From Akkermansiaceae bacterium (GTDB lineage: Bacteria > Verrucomicrobiota > Verrucomicrobiia > Verrucomicrobiales > Akkermansiaceae): a DNA stretch of 64,000 nucleotides. A model generated the notes under the pieces. That model worked only from the letters and a program-made list of their open reading frames with translations, made no database searches and had not been told where the DNA came from. Location of the stretch: the NCBI GenBank assembly GCA_029866215.1, contig JARWZU010000088.1, positions 124,001-188,000 of the forward strand, given 5' to 3'. Position 1 is the stretch's first letter. Each line of letters begins with the position of its first letter. Both the position numbers and the translations under genes were made by a program. Positions 49,560-60,041 of the stretch are shown here, piece by piece.

Positions 49560-50027
49560 ATGGCAAATCTCAATAAAGTCATGCTGATCGGCAATCTCAC
49601 CCGAGATCCCGAACTTCGCCACACCCCTTCCGGCAAGTCTGTTGCAGAACTTGGCCTTGCCATCAACCGCTCATGGACCAACGACCAAGGGCAGAAACAA
49701 GAAGATACCACCTTTGTCGATGTCAGCGTCTGGGGACGCCAAGCGGAAGTCATCCAACAATACGTGACCAAGGGCAGCCCGATCTACATCGAAGGACGAC
49801 TCCAACTCGACAGCTGGGACGACAAGGCCACCGGACAAAAACGCAGCAAACTCCGCGTAATCTGCGAAAACTTCCAGTTCCTCGGCGGCAAAGCCGGTAC
49901 ACCCGGCACAAACTCCGGAGGCGGTTCATCCGACCGTCCATCCCAAGGCACTCCTTCGAAAGCACCTAAAGGCGCATCAGCCGCCCCGGCCGATGACTTC
50001 CAAGAGGACGACGACATCCCATTCTGA
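49560..50027 (+). CDS. ssb: Single-stranded DNA-binding protein
   Basis: MANLNKVMLIGNLTRDPELRHTPSGKSVAELGLAINRSW...; acidic tail DDFQEDDDIPF. Confidence 0.97.
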   Translation: MANLNKVMLIGNLTRDPELRHTPSGKSVAELGLAINRSWTNDQGQKQEDTTFVDVSVWGRQAEVIQQYVTKGSPIYIEGRLQLDSWDDKATGQKRSKLRVICENFQFLGGKAGTPGTNSGGGSSDRPSQGTPSKAPKGASAAPADDFQEDDDIPF

Positions 50028-50055
50028 TCCTTTCATTGACCTTCCATTCGAATCA

Positions 50056-50085
50056 GCGAGGCCGTTCTGCGGCCTCGCTTTTTTT
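50056..50085 (+). terminator. Rho-independent terminator after ssb
   Basis: gcgaggccg-ttctg-cggcctcgc followed by ttttttt. Confidence 0.95.
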
Positions 50086-50119
50086 ATGCAAATCATCGGA
50101 ACAAAGCGACAGACTTTCG

Positions 50120-50875
50120 ATGATTATCTCAATCATGCTTCAGTCATCATTCATCACCCGATTGGCCGCCTTGTCAGTCGTTCTTACGTCCTGCACCACG
50201 CTCCCATTGCCATTTCAAGGGAACAGCTCAACGCACAACGCTCTCGGCCATCGCCCAGGGCCAAGTGGATTCAAAGTGGTGATGATCGATGCCGGCCACG
50301 GCGGCAAAGATAACGGAGCGGTAAGCCGATTCACTAAACAGAAGGAAAAAGATCTCGCGCTGGATACCGCCAAACGCATCCGCCAGCAGTTAGCACCCGA
50401 TTTCAAAGTGATTCTCATGCGCTCAAACGACACGTTCATCGACCTCGACGAACGGGTCGCTCGTGCAAATCGCTCGGGTGCCGCCGTGCTGGTGAGCGTT
50501 CACTACAACAGCGGCCCCTCAAACTGCTGTGGCCCCGAGACATATTACTGGCGCGTCGATAGCCACGGCCTCGCCACCCGCCTGCAACAGGCGATGTCGC
50601 ACGCAAGCCCGACTGGCGATTCCTGCCGCGGCCTCGTACGCCGCAGAATCCGCCTCACCCGAAATCCAATAATCCCATGCGTACTCGTCGAAGGCGGCTA
50701 CCTCAGCCATGCCAGCGAAAGCCGCCGCATCTCTGACCCAAGCTACCGCCAGAAACTCGCGACCGCCATCGCATCCGCGATCCGCACCCAATCTGCCATC
50801 GGCGACGCAGGAACAGGCCCACCTCCCCGCCCGATCAACGCCCCGCCAAGCCGACCCACCGACCCACGGCAATGA
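50120..50875 (+). CDS. N-acetylmuramoyl-L-alanine amidase (lipoprotein-like)
   Basis: VVMIDAGHGGKDNGAVS, NRSGAAVLVSVHYNS, CVLVEGGYLSHASES; lipobox-like VVLTSC; ORF 50036..50875 would begin before the terminator, so a start at 50120/50135 is preferred. Confidence 0.88.
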   Translation: MIISIMLQSSFITRLAALSVVLTSCTTLPLPFQGNSSTHNALGHRPGPSGFKVVMIDAGHGGKDNGAVSRFTKQKEKDLALDTAKRIRQQLAPDFKVILMRSNDTFIDLDERVARANRSGAAVLVSVHYNSGPSNCCGPETYYWRVDSHGLATRLQQAMSHASPTGDSCRGLVRRRIRLTRNPIIPCVLVEGGYLSHASESRRISDPSYRQKLATAIASAIRTQSAIGDAGTGPPPRPINAPPSRPTDPRQ

Positions 50876-51050
50876 ACCCGCCATCTCTGAGATGTTGCGT
50901 TTGCGTGGCTTGGTATTCATCTGGGCTGATGATGGAGGTGGTGGTTCAAAAAAGCTAGCTCACCTCAGAGGTCATAGTCGAAGCTCCATGGAAGAAGGGA
51001 TTGATCATAGAGATTCTCGAATGATCCTGAGATAGGAGGCAGGGTTAGGT

Positions 51051-51497
51051 TCAATCCCCATCAAGCGGATTCCAGACGCGCTTGAAGCCGCAGTCGCGGA
51101 AGTCCTTTTCGTTGACGGTGGCAAATTCGGTGACGCCTTGTTGGATGAGGAGGAGCGCGGCACGCCAATCGTAGGCGCGGCGGCGGGCGAAATCGGTTTC
51201 GCGGAGTTTCGGCCAGAAGGCGTCATGGAAGTCCCGACTGTCAGGAGGGAAGCCGATGACTTGCCAACGGGGGTGCTGGCGAAAGGCCTGGCAGACATCG
51301 GCGGCGGCGGCGGGCGAGAGGGGCTTGGCAAGCACGGCGGGATTCCGCAGCAGCACGTAGAGTTCGAGCAGAATGAATTCACCGATCGCAACATCCTGCC
51401 GATCCCGGAGGGATTCTATAAACGCCGCAGCCCTCTGGTGATGGGCATTGCGGGATTCGACGGCGGGCAAAAGGATGTTGGTATCCAGCGAAATCAT
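51051..51497 (-). CDS. vapC: PIN-domain toxin (VapC family)
   Basis: MISLDTNILLPAVESRNAHHQRAAAFIESL; FARRRAYDWRAALLLIQQGVTEFATVNEKDF. Confidence 0.88.
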   Translation of the reverse strand: MISLDTNILLPAVESRNAHHQRAAAFIESLRDRQDVAIGEFILLELYVLLRNPAVLAKPLSPAAAADVCQAFRQHPRWQVIGFPPDSRDFHDAFWPKLRETDFARRRAYDWRAALLLIQQGVTEFATVNEKDFRDCGFKRVWNPLDGD

Positions 51498-51751
51498 CGG
51501 TCGGCGATGCTGCGAGTGGTTTCGTCATCGGCAGCGATGTCGCGAAGGTTCTCCAAGGGAACCTTGATGCCGCCCGCATCGACGCGAGGAAGCGTCCAGG
51601 CTCCACGTGCTAGCTCGGTGCTTGGGAAGCGGTCAAGAAACAACTCCAAACCACGGCGGGTGACCTCAGCAAGCGAGAGTTCCCGCTGTGCGGCGAAGGC
51701 TTTGGCCCGTTGGTAAAGCTCGTCTGGGAGCTGGATCTGGGTGCGCGTCAT
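51494..51751 (-). CDS. vapB: VapB-type ribbon-helix-helix antitoxin
   Basis: RTQIQLPDELYQRAKAFAAQRELSLAEVTRRGLELFLD; ATGA overlap with vapC. Confidence 0.88.
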   Translation of the reverse strand: MTRTQIQLPDELYQRAKAFAAQRELSLAEVTRRGLELFLDRFPSTELARGAWTLPRVDAGGIKVPLENLRDIAADDETTRSIADR

Positions 51752-51817
51752 GCTGTAAATTCTACATCACTGGAGGGTGGTGTCAATTCGCCGGTTGATG
51801 ACCGCGCAGTCATTTGG

Positions 51818-51834
51818 CCGGTCAGATGGACCGG
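51818..51834. promoter_or_regulatory. Inverted repeat upstream of vapB (possible operator)
   Basis: ccggtc-agatg-gaccgg; ccggttga direct repeat at 51791 and 51831. Confidence 0.35.
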
Positions 51835-52220
51835 TTGACAGTGACGCCTGAACATGAATCTCCATGTCGATCTTGAGACGCTTCGACTTCTCCAAGGACT
51901 GGGCCAGCGCAACGCGATGCATCCCCACGCTTCAAGCGCGGCGAATCCGCCCGTCTCCAGATGGTTTTTCTCGAAAGCGGCCTAATCCCTGCTACGATTG
52001 GCGATCCGGGTGTTCTCCAAATCCAGATCGGTATCAGGTCACGAATCCGATCTGATGGGTCTAATCTGGCCCATTGTTCCGATGGGTCAATACCATCGGA
52101 GGGAGACGACACCCCGGCCTACGAATGTCCTCAGCCTCAACACGCTCAACCTCAGCCCTGCGCTCAGCGTCAAATCGGGCTCCTCCAAGGAGCTTTCTGA
52201 AATCACGCGCACGGGTGCCA

Positions 52221-52277
52221 TTACATCGTGCACGGGCAATTTTACATCGTGCACGGGCAACTTTACATCGCGCACAA
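52221..52277 (+). repeat. 21-bp tandem repeat, ~2.7 copies
   Basis: ttacatcgtgcacgggcaatt / ttacatcgtgcacgggcaact / ttacatcgcgcacaagc. Confidence 0.95.
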
Positions 52278-52428
52278 GCACCCGAACATGATGAAAACGG
52301 GGGGGTATTTGGCGCACGGGAACCCGTGGGGCGTTGGTTTTCGTTTTCAAACGCCGACAAGATCAGTACTTGCGCTCCTCGCCATCGCTCTTAACTGCGG
52401 ATTAGATCTCAAACCCACACGCTAAACC

Positions 52429-53622
52429 TTATTTCTCGAGGGATGGAATTCCAACCGCAGGATCGGTATCCGCCGCGTAATCCACACCCTCAAGGCCAAA
52501 GCCAAAAAGCCGCAGAAAGCTCGACTGATATCCAGCAAAGTCGCCAAGCGTGGTGAAATTCTCCGTGTTGACATCCTCCCAACGTTCTCCGACGAGTTTT
52601 TGCACCTGAGGAGCCATTTCCCAGTCGTCCACGCGGATGCGCCCCGCCTCATCCGGTTGCGGCTTGCCATTGTAGAGCCGGTCGCGCAACAAACGGTCCA
52701 TTTGTTCAATGCAATCTTCATGAGTCCCCTCGGCCTTCATGACCTTGTATAGCAACGAAATGTACAGCGGCACCACGGGGATGGCTGAACTGGCTTGGGT
52801 GACAAGCGCTTTGTTTACCGAAACCCATGCCTTACCGTGAATGGGAGCCAACTTGGCATCCAATGCGCGCTGCACCCGCTCAAGATCCTCCTTGGCACGG
52901 CCAATGGTTCCATTTTTATAAATCGGCCATGTCACTTCAGGCCCGATGTACGAATAGGCGAGCGTTTGCACTCCCTCCGCTAGCACCCCCGCTTCCATCA
53001 GCGCATCCGTCCAGAGCTCCCAATCCTCGCCGCCCATGACCGCAACCGTTTGACGGATGTCATCACCCTCCGCCGGTTCAATCGTGACTTCGTTCACGAC
53101 TCCAGTCGTGGTATTGAGGTTCTTATTCGTGTAGCTCGAACCGATCGGCTTGAGGACTGACTTGTAAACCTCGCCCGTGTTCGGATCGGTACGACGAGGT
53201 GAGGCGAGACTGTAAATCACCAGATCGATCTGCCCGAGGTCAGCCTTGATGGCGGCGATGACCTCCGATTTGATTTCATTAGAAAATGCATCGCCATTGA
53301 TCGACCGAGCGTAAAGGCCAGCGGCGGCAGCTTCTTGCTCGAAGGCACGGGTGTTATACCAACCCGCGGTCGCTGCGCGATCTGCCTCACCCGGGCGCTC
53401 AAAAAACACCCCAAAAGTTGCGGCATTTGAGCCAAAGGCAGCAGCAATTCGCGAAGAGAGCCCGTAGCCAGTGGAGGACCCGATCACCAGCACGCGCTTC
53501 GGCCCATTTTCGATTAGGCCACGGCTCTTGACCACGGCGATTTGTTCGGCGACGTGCTTGGCACAACCCTCTGGGTGGGCGGTGGTGCAAATGAATCCAC
53601 GGATTTTCGGTGCGATGATCAT
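52429..53622 (-). CDS. fabV: Trans-2-enoyl-CoA reductase (enoyl-ACP reductase FabV)
   Basis: MIIAPKIRGFICTTAHPEGCAKHVAEQI, GPKRVLVIGSSTGYGLSSRIAAAFG, YSYIGPEVTWPIYKNGTIGRAKEDLERV. Confidence 0.95.
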   Translation of the reverse strand: MIIAPKIRGFICTTAHPEGCAKHVAEQIAVVKSRGLIENGPKRVLVIGSSTGYGLSSRIAAAFGSNAATFGVFFERPGEADRAATAGWYNTRAFEQEAAAAGLYARSINGDAFSNEIKSEVIAAIKADLGQIDLVIYSLASPRRTDPNTGEVYKSVLKPIGSSYTNKNLNTTTGVVNEVTIEPAEGDDIRQTVAVMGGEDWELWTDALMEAGVLAEGVQTLAYSYIGPEVTWPIYKNGTIGRAKEDLERVQRALDAKLAPIHGKAWVSVNKALVTQASSAIPVVPLYISLLYKVMKAEGTHEDCIEQMDRLLRDRLYNGKPQPDEAGRIRVDDWEMAPQVQKLVGERWEDVNTENFTTLGDFAGYQSSFLRLFGFGLEGVDYAADTDPAVGIPSLEK

Positions 53623-53734
53623 ACGGGTTGAGAGACTACCGAGCGACGAACGAGAGGCAACTGTTTTTGCGGCGGGTCCAAGGTTCACCCACCGCATGCG
53701 TTAGGCAATCCATGCCGGAAATTTTTGTTAGCCC

Positions 53735-54679
53735 CTAGGGCGACGATTCGGCTGCTCGCGGCTTCCACTGCATGATGACATTGGCCGCTAAAATCAAGGC
53801 TCCTCCAACGATCATCGAAATGGACGCCTTTTCGTTCGCATAATCGAGGCCTACCCATTTCCCGAGGATGATCGGCAGAAAAAGCACATAAACCGCAGTG
53901 AATGCCGGCTCGGTGGTGTAGATGAGCCCGGCCTCGGTGGCGGATACCCGCGGCTGCCACGTATTCATGAGCAGATAAGCACCCACCGAACAGAAAATCG
54001 TTAGACAACTGACCAACCAAACCGCTGCCAATGACGCTCCAGGCGTGAGACACGCTTGAAGACCGGGAGCCGTGCTCAAAGTGATTGGAATGAAAAGCAC
54101 CGTGATTCCAAGAAACATCGTGAAACTCACCGGCAATCCGCGGTTGGTTGCGTACTTCGGATTTTCAAGGGTTAGAATTTGGAAGGCAAACAAAAGGGCC
54201 GCGAACAAGGTCTCGACCTCGCCACGCCCGAGGCCGAGGTGGTCAGGCCGAATTCCCGATAGAACCGCCCCACCGATTAGAACCATTAAAGTCGCGACGA
54301 TGACTCGGGCACCTGGGTGCACTCTGAGCCGAAATGAAGTCCATAGCGGAATGAAAACACAATATGCGCCCGTCAAAAACGCCGAGGTGGAGGCCTCAGT
54401 GTAAGCGAGCGCATCCGCCTGCAGCCACATCGCCAAGCCGCCCCAAAACGCGAGGATCAGGCCTTGGCGCATCTCAAGCCTGGAGAGCCCCTTCTGACGA
54501 ATCACGAATGGCAGCACCAAAATGGTAGCAAACCCAAAACGAGCAAACTGAAGCCACGAAGCAAGAAACAAACTGGATGCCCCAGGCAGGCGCGCAGCTT
54601 GCTCAAGGTTCAAGACTTTCAAAAGCGGGAAACTTAGCCCCCAGAGCGCGCAGGCAATGATAAGAAAAAAAACGGGCAT
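53735..54679 (-). CDS. EamA/DMT-family transporter
   Basis: 10-TM pattern; IIACALWGLSFPLLK, ATEAGLIYTTEPAFTAVYVLFL; alternative start MPVFFLIIACALWG. Confidence 0.85.
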   Translation of the reverse strand: MPVFFLIIACALWGLSFPLLKVLNLEQAARLPGASSLFLASWLQFARFGFATILVLPFVIRQKGLSRLEMRQGLILAFWGGLAMWLQADALAYTEASTSAFLTGAYCVFIPLWTSFRLRVHPGARVIVATLMVLIGGAVLSGIRPDHLGLGRGEVETLFAALLFAFQILTLENPKYATNRGLPVSFTMFLGITVLFIPITLSTAPGLQACLTPGASLAAVWLVSCLTIFCSVGAYLLMNTWQPRVSATEAGLIYTTEPAFTAVYVLFLPIILGKWVGLDYANEKASISMIVGGALILAANVIMQWKPRAAESSP

Positions 54680-54792
54680 ATAGAAAATGAAACTATCGGA
54701 CGTTCTGCCAAACAGGTAAACCGTAAAATCGATTACCTTCAGGGTTGCCTCCCGACTTGCGTTTCCTAAGTGTATTCTACAGGCTATCACCC

Positions 54793-56325
54793 ATGGTAGG
54801 CGATGGTATCACAAGGCGACAGCTTCTCAAAGGATCAAGCGCATGGCTCGGAGCTTCCGCCCTTGGATTCGCGGCGGAGCGCGAGGACACGAAGACGGTT
54901 TCGATTTTTCACACCACCGACTTGCACGGCCACATCTTACCAACTCAAGGGTATGACGGAGCAAAAGACATCGGCGGCTTCGCGCGCTGCGTTTCCTGCA
55001 TCCGCACTTGGCGCAAAGAAGCGCCCGACTCGCTGCTGGTCGACATCGGCGATGTCTATCAGGGAACGGCTGAAAGCCTCATCAGCCAAGGAGCATTGAT
55101 GATCGGCTTGTTCAATCGCCTAGGCTACGATGCATGGACGCTCGGGAATCATGACTTCGACTGGGGCCCAGAGGTGACCGAGAAGAATCTTTCCATTTCG
55201 AAGTCGCCGATTCTAACAGGAAACATCCAGCGGGGCAACAAGCACCCTGGAACACTTGAGGGTGCTTGGAAGAAGGTGAAACCATGGACCATGAAAGAGG
55301 TCGGCGGTTTCAAGATCGCCTTGATCGGTCTGGTGACTCCGGGGTTACCGTTTTGGCTCGCCCCCGCGACCCTCGGCGGAATCACTCCCACGGATCCGGT
55401 CGAATCACTCAAGCAATCCCTCGCCGAAGCCCGTTCCGCAAAAGCAGATGCAGTGGTCGTGATGGGCCACATGGGATGGCGTGATGACGATGATTTCGCC
55501 AATCCAATCCGTGCGATTCTCAAGGACAATGCAAACGTAGATGTCTTCCTTGCGGGCCATACACACAAAGATAAACCCGCATGGGAAATCAATAGCGTAC
55601 TTTGCTCACAAGCCAGTTACCATGGAATCCACTGCGGGAGAGTTGATCTAACATTCGATGTGCATTCGCGAAAAATCGTAAACCGCCATGCATACACAGT
55701 ATTGATGGATAAACGCTTCGACCTCGACCCCGTGGTGATCGAGGTCGCTCAGCCAGATTTGAAAAAATCAGAAGAACAATTGGCCCGAACGCTTGGAATG
55801 GTCACACAACAGATCTCTGGATCAGGTCGTGGCAATCGACTCAGCCAGCTTTTTTGTGAATTTTTCAGCGAGTCACTCGAACGCAACCACACGCCTGTCG
55901 ATGGCATCTTCCATGGAACCTTCAATACCGGTAACCTTGAGCTAGGTGAGATTAAGGTCGCCGATTGTTGGAAAATGCTACCTTATGAGAACCTCCTCGC
56001 CATCATCGAGGTGAGTGCTAACGATTTATTAGATATTGTAATGGAGGACGCCGCCGAGCTTCGCTCAGACCGCTTGCTCTGGCCGTTTGAGCTGATCCTT
56101 GGCCAGGATGGGCAACCGATTCGCTTAATCCACAAAGGCAAGCCCGTCGCTGGAGACCAAAGGTTTAGGATTGGGTTTAATAGCTATGACCTGCAATCCG
56201 GCGGACAACGATTGATGCGATTGCGCGAAATCGGAGCAGACCCGTCCGCCAAGCAAATGACCACCCGAATCGATACCCGAAGCGCGTTGATCGATGGCAT
56301 CCTCAACCGCAAGGAAATCGCTTGA
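54793..56325 (+). CDS. Metallophosphatase/5'-nucleotidase (UshA-like), probable Tat signal
   Basis: RRQLLKGSSAWLGASALG; IFHTTDLHGHILPTQGYDGAKDIGGFAR, TLGNHDFDWG, VFLAGHTHKDKP. Confidence 0.9.
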   Translation: MVGDGITRRQLLKGSSAWLGASALGFAAEREDTKTVSIFHTTDLHGHILPTQGYDGAKDIGGFARCVSCIRTWRKEAPDSLLVDIGDVYQGTAESLISQGALMIGLFNRLGYDAWTLGNHDFDWGPEVTEKNLSISKSPILTGNIQRGNKHPGTLEGAWKKVKPWTMKEVGGFKIALIGLVTPGLPFWLAPATLGGITPTDPVESLKQSLAEARSAKADAVVVMGHMGWRDDDDFANPIRAILKDNANVDVFLAGHTHKDKPAWEINSVLCSQASYHGIHCGRVDLTFDVHSRKIVNRHAYTVLMDKRFDLDPVVIEVAQPDLKKSEEQLARTLGMVTQQISGSGRGNRLSQLFCEFFSESLERNHTPVDGIFHGTFNTGNLELGEIKVADCWKMLPYENLLAIIEVSANDLLDIVMEDAAELRSDRLLWPFELILGQDGQPIRLIHKGKPVAGDQRFRIGFNSYDLQSGGQRLMRLREIGADPSAKQMTTRIDTRSALIDGILNRKEIA

Positions 56326-56337
56326 TCAGTTTTCCGC

Positions 56338-57363
56338 TTAGATTGCTCGAGCGATCTCTCGCACCAGCTGCGGACCCTGATAGATAAAAGACGTATAAAT
56401 TTGAACAAGCGAAGCACCGGCTTGGATTTTTACTTGGGCGTCTTCGACTGAAGAGATTCCACCCACCCCGATGATAGGGATTTGCGTACCAAGGTGACTG
56501 GAAAATGCCTTGAGGGTCTCAGTGCTTTTCACGAATACCGGACGCCCCGAAAGTCCGCCCGCTTCAGCGGCTCGCGAATGACCTAACACCTGGTCACGGT
56601 CGAGAGTGGTGTTTGTGGCGATGAGGCCGTCGAGCCCACCATCGAGAAAAACGCGTGAGAGCTCACGGATGTGGGTCTCGTCCAAGTCTGGGGCAACTTT
56701 AAACAGCAACGGCACTTTCCTTCCGTGCTCGGATTCAAGTTTCTGCTGCTCTCTTTTTAAGGTAGCTAATAGCCGCGCACTTGCTTCGGCTCCCTGAAGA
56801 TCCCGCAGCCCCGGGGTGTTAGGCGACGAAAGATTCACCGCAATGTAATCCGCAACCGAATACGCCTTACGCAAACAAATCAGATAGTCTTCTGCTGCAT
56901 TTTCATTAGAAGTGTCCTTGTTCTTGCCAATGTTGAAACCGACGATTCCATCAAACGACTTCGCCGAACGAACGTTCGCGACCCCTGCATCGATGCCTGG
57001 GTTATTGAAGCCCATGCGATTGATGATCGCTTCATGATCGATTAGGCGAAAGAGCCGCGGCTTGGGATTGCCTGCCTGCGGACGTGGAGTAATCGTACCA
57101 ATTTCAATACTACCAAATCCGAGCCTGCCAAGCGCATCGATCGTGTTGCCTTCTTTGTCCAAACCAGCGGCCAAACCAATCCTGTTAGGAAATTTCAATC
57201 CCATCAATTCCACGGGCTCGGCGAATTCAACCCGCGGAGACACTATGCCCAAGATGCCTGTTTTCTCTGCAAGCCTCAATGCGGCCATGCTGGTGTGATG
57301 AGCAACTTCTGCATCAAGGCGGAACAATAAGGAACGGGCGAGAGCGTAGCTTGTGTCAAACAC
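56338..57363 (-). CDS. pyrD: Dihydroorotate dehydrogenase (quinone)
   Basis: KFPNRIGLAAGLDKEGNTIDALGRLGFGSIEIGTITPRPQAGNPKPRLFRL; VNLSSPNTPGLRDLQ; IIGVGGISSVEDA. Confidence 0.96.
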   Translation of the reverse strand: MFDTSYALARSLLFRLDAEVAHHTSMAALRLAEKTGILGIVSPRVEFAEPVELMGLKFPNRIGLAAGLDKEGNTIDALGRLGFGSIEIGTITPRPQAGNPKPRLFRLIDHEAIINRMGFNNPGIDAGVANVRSAKSFDGIVGFNIGKNKDTSNENAAEDYLICLRKAYSVADYIAVNLSSPNTPGLRDLQGAEASARLLATLKREQQKLESEHGRKVPLLFKVAPDLDETHIRELSRVFLDGGLDGLIATNTTLDRDQVLGHSRAAEAGGLSGRPVFVKSTETLKAFSSHLGTQIPIIGVGGISSVEDAQVKIQAGASLVQIYTSFIYQGPQLVREIARAI

Positions 57364-57631
57364 GAGTGGAAATTGAGGGATCCTGGATCACTTGTCCAAT
57401 CCCAGATGCGTCAAAATGGCACCCGTGGTGGGCAAAATGCACTCACCGTGCAATTTGTCACAGCACCGAAAAGAATTTTAACTCATTATCAGTGAGTTAC
57501 GTTATGAAAATAAAGGCACGTGATTTGCTAGTTGAAAAACGTTGAGAGTTACCGATCCAACATTTCCCCCAAGAAAAATAGGAAGAAACACGGTTCGGTG
57601 CCGATCAACTCATAACGAACCCCACCAAACC

Positions 57632-58489
57632 ATGGCCTACGAAGCAGAAAGCAGCCTGAAAATTTATCTCAAGGAGATCGGCAAAACCCCTCTTTTGACG
57701 ATCCAAGAGGAAATCGACCTCGCAGAGCGGATTCAGAAAGGAGATGCCGAGGCTCGCTCGCACATGATCCGAGCGAATTTGCGCTTGGTCGTTAAAATCG
57801 CACAAGACTACGCAAACTATGGGATGCCCGTGACGGATTTGATTTCCGAGGGCAACATCGGCCTCATGAAAGCGGTCGAACGTTTCGACCCAGAGAAAGG
57901 CGGGAAGCTTTCGACCTATGCCGCTTGGTGGATCAAACAATCGATCAAACGCGCATTGGCCAACCAATCGAAAACGATCCGCCTACCGGTGCACATGGTC
58001 GATAAAATTGCAAAAATGCGACGCATCGCCGCAATTCTAACAGAAGCCCTCGGTCGTGAACCGACCGATGAGGAATTGGCGGACGAAGTCGGATTGCCCC
58101 ACCGCAAGCTGGCACTCCTCAGGCAGGCGTCTTACCGCCCAACCTCACTGGATGCCCCAATCAACGAAGGGGAAGCAACCGAGTTTGGTGATGTGATCAG
58201 CGATGAGCGTGCGGTCAATCCACTCGAGATTCTCTCTGACAAAAACATTCATGGCGAATTGGACGGTCTGCTGGCGGTGCTGGACGAGCGCGAACGGCGG
58301 ATCATCGATGAGCGTTTCGGTCTGAATGGGCGCACAGCGATGACCTTGGAGGAAGTCGGACGCGAGTTCGGCGTGACGCGTGAACGCATCCGGCAGCTGC
58401 AAAATTCCGCGCTAACGAAAATGCGGCGCGCTCTGCGCAAAAAGGAAAAGCCGGCACCCAAAAAGGTGGCTAGGTTGGCGAAGGCTTAA
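57632..58489 (+). CDS. RNA polymerase sigma-70 factor (RpoD/SigA-like)
   Basis: SSLKIYLKEIGKTPLLT, LISEGNIGLMKAVERFDPEKGGKLSTYAAWWIKQSIKRALANQSKTIRLPVHM, TMTLEEVGREFGVTRERIRQLQ. Confidence 0.95.
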   Translation: MAYEAESSLKIYLKEIGKTPLLTIQEEIDLAERIQKGDAEARSHMIRANLRLVVKIAQDYANYGMPVTDLISEGNIGLMKAVERFDPEKGGKLSTYAAWWIKQSIKRALANQSKTIRLPVHMVDKIAKMRRIAAILTEALGREPTDEELADEVGLPHRKLALLRQASYRPTSLDAPINEGEATEFGDVISDERAVNPLEILSDKNIHGELDGLLAVLDERERRIIDERFGLNGRTAMTLEEVGREFGVTRERIRQLQNSALTKMRRALRKKEKPAPKKVARLAKA

Positions 58490-58642
58490 TCCAACAGGTA
58501 ATCCAGAGCGGAACGAAGAACTTCAGCGGCGTGGAATCAGAGACGGCAGCAGGTAAGTGATTTTTGAGAAAAGCATTCTCAATGATCAACCATTGCTGCA
58601 GGCTCCGTCTTCCTCGCCGCTGATTTTTCCATTACCACTCTC

Positions 58643-58921
58643 ATGCCTCCTCCACAAAAAGGTTATAAAATCATCAATCACCATGACGTGCAATACCGCT
58701 GGATCATGCAAAATCGACGTGGAGTGAATGAACTCGTGATCGAGGCCAGCGCGCCGGTGAATGGACAAATTCTCACTGCCGAGCTCCCTCGCATCGTCAG
58801 TTATGACATGGTTACTGAAGCGATCGATTACGGTAATGCAAACGGATGGAAGCCATTCGAAGCGGGTGCCGTTTTTCGCTGCAAGTGGGTAAGAAAACAA
58901 TTTTTACCTGCTGACACTTGA
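58643..58921 (+). CDS. Hypothetical protein
   Basis: 92-aa ORF between defined genes, no recognised domain. Confidence 0.5.
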   Translation: MPPPQKGYKIINHHDVQYRWIMQNRRGVNELVIEASAPVNGQILTAELPRIVSYDMVTEAIDYGNANGWKPFEAGAVFRCKWVRKQFLPADT

Positions 58922-58973
58922 GTCGCTGGTGCTTGCCGATCAAGGGAGCGACCTCTAGCATCCGGCCATTCCC

Positions 58974-59543
58974 ATGGTCATCGCATTTCATAAACCCTAC
59001 GGAGTTCTCTGCCAATTCACACCAGACCAACCCGGTCAGCGAACTCTGGCAGATTTTGGATTTCCATCAGGGGTTTATCCAGTAGGACGTCTGGACATGG
59101 ACTCTGAGGGGCTCCTTCTTTTAAGCGATGAGCCTGGATTCAATAACCGCTTATTGGATCCAAAGACCGCCCACCCGCGCACGTATTGGGCCCAAGTGGA
59201 GGGTATCCCAACGACCGATGCCGTGGAAAAATTGAAGCGAGGCGGTGTCGCCATTCAGGGCCACCGCACGCTTCCCTGCCAAGCTCACATGCTCGAAATC
59301 GAGCCTAAAATCGATCCACGTGACCCTCCAATCCGATTTAGACAGGCAATTCCAACCTCTTGGCTAGAACTCCGCTTGATCGAAGGAAAAAATCGTCAGG
59401 TGCGCCGGATGACGGCAGCGGTGGGATTCCCAACACTGCGCTTGATCCGAGTAGCGATTGGCAATTTCGTTGCACCCAACTTGGCCACAGGAAATTGGGA
59501 GAAACTTGAATCTAACAGTATCCAAAGAATTTGGCAGCGATAG
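58974..59543 (+). CDS. RsuA/RluE-type pseudouridine synthase
   Basis: GVYPVGRLDMDSEGLLLLSDE, LIEGKNRQVRRMTAAVGFPTLRLIRVAIG. Confidence 0.93.
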   Translation: MVIAFHKPYGVLCQFTPDQPGQRTLADFGFPSGVYPVGRLDMDSEGLLLLSDEPGFNNRLLDPKTAHPRTYWAQVEGIPTTDAVEKLKRGGVAIQGHRTLPCQAHMLEIEPKIDPRDPPIRFRQAIPTSWLELRLIEGKNRQVRRMTAAVGFPTLRLIRVAIGNFVAPNLATGNWEKLESNSIQRIWQR

Positions 59544-59651
59544 AAAGTCAGCCGGCAATGGACATTCCGATACAACCATTGCAGGAGCTTTTCGAGATGC
59601 ATTTGACTTTTGACTTGCCCGAGAAATCCAATTCGCAAAAGATCGTGCGTG

Positions 59652-60041
59652 ATGCTGAAACGCATGAGACTTGTCGGCCATTGGCTACTCATAGCGACAC
59701 TTTTTGTGTCGTTGGGTGGCCACTTGTCGCTGCTCCAGACCTTCGCTTGGGGAAACATGCTTGTGGACTTCTCTCGCACAACTTCCCTCAAGGAGGCCAC
59801 CAGCAAAACGTTTGACGGTGACCACCCATGCTCATTGTGTAAAGTGGTCAAGGAGACCAGAAAACAAGACGATAAAAAATCCTTACTGAAGGCAGAATCC
59901 AAGATGGAAGTCGCTCTGCCGTCGCAGGTATCACTAAAGGATCCCGCCGGTGTCTCCGTGACAATCGTGGTGCCAGGCTATTTTGGAATTCCCTCCGAGG
60001 TGCCTATTGGCGTGCCCTTGCAGCCGCCAAGATTTGTTTGA
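59652..60041 (+). CDS. Hypothetical exported/anchored protein with CxxC motif (DUF2946-like?)
   Basis: N-terminal hydrophobic segment, DGDHPCSLCKVVKE. Confidence 0.5.
   Translation: MLKRMRLVGHWLLIATLFVSLGGHLSLLQTFAWGNMLVDFSRTTSLKEATSKTFDGDHPCSLCKVVKETRKQDDKKSLLKAESKMEVALPSQVSLKDPAGVSVTIVVPGYFGIPSEVPIGVPLQPPRFV

Noticed and set aside
50036-50119. N-terminal extension of the amidase
   Set aside because: It would translate through the clear Rho-independent terminator of ssb (50056-50085).
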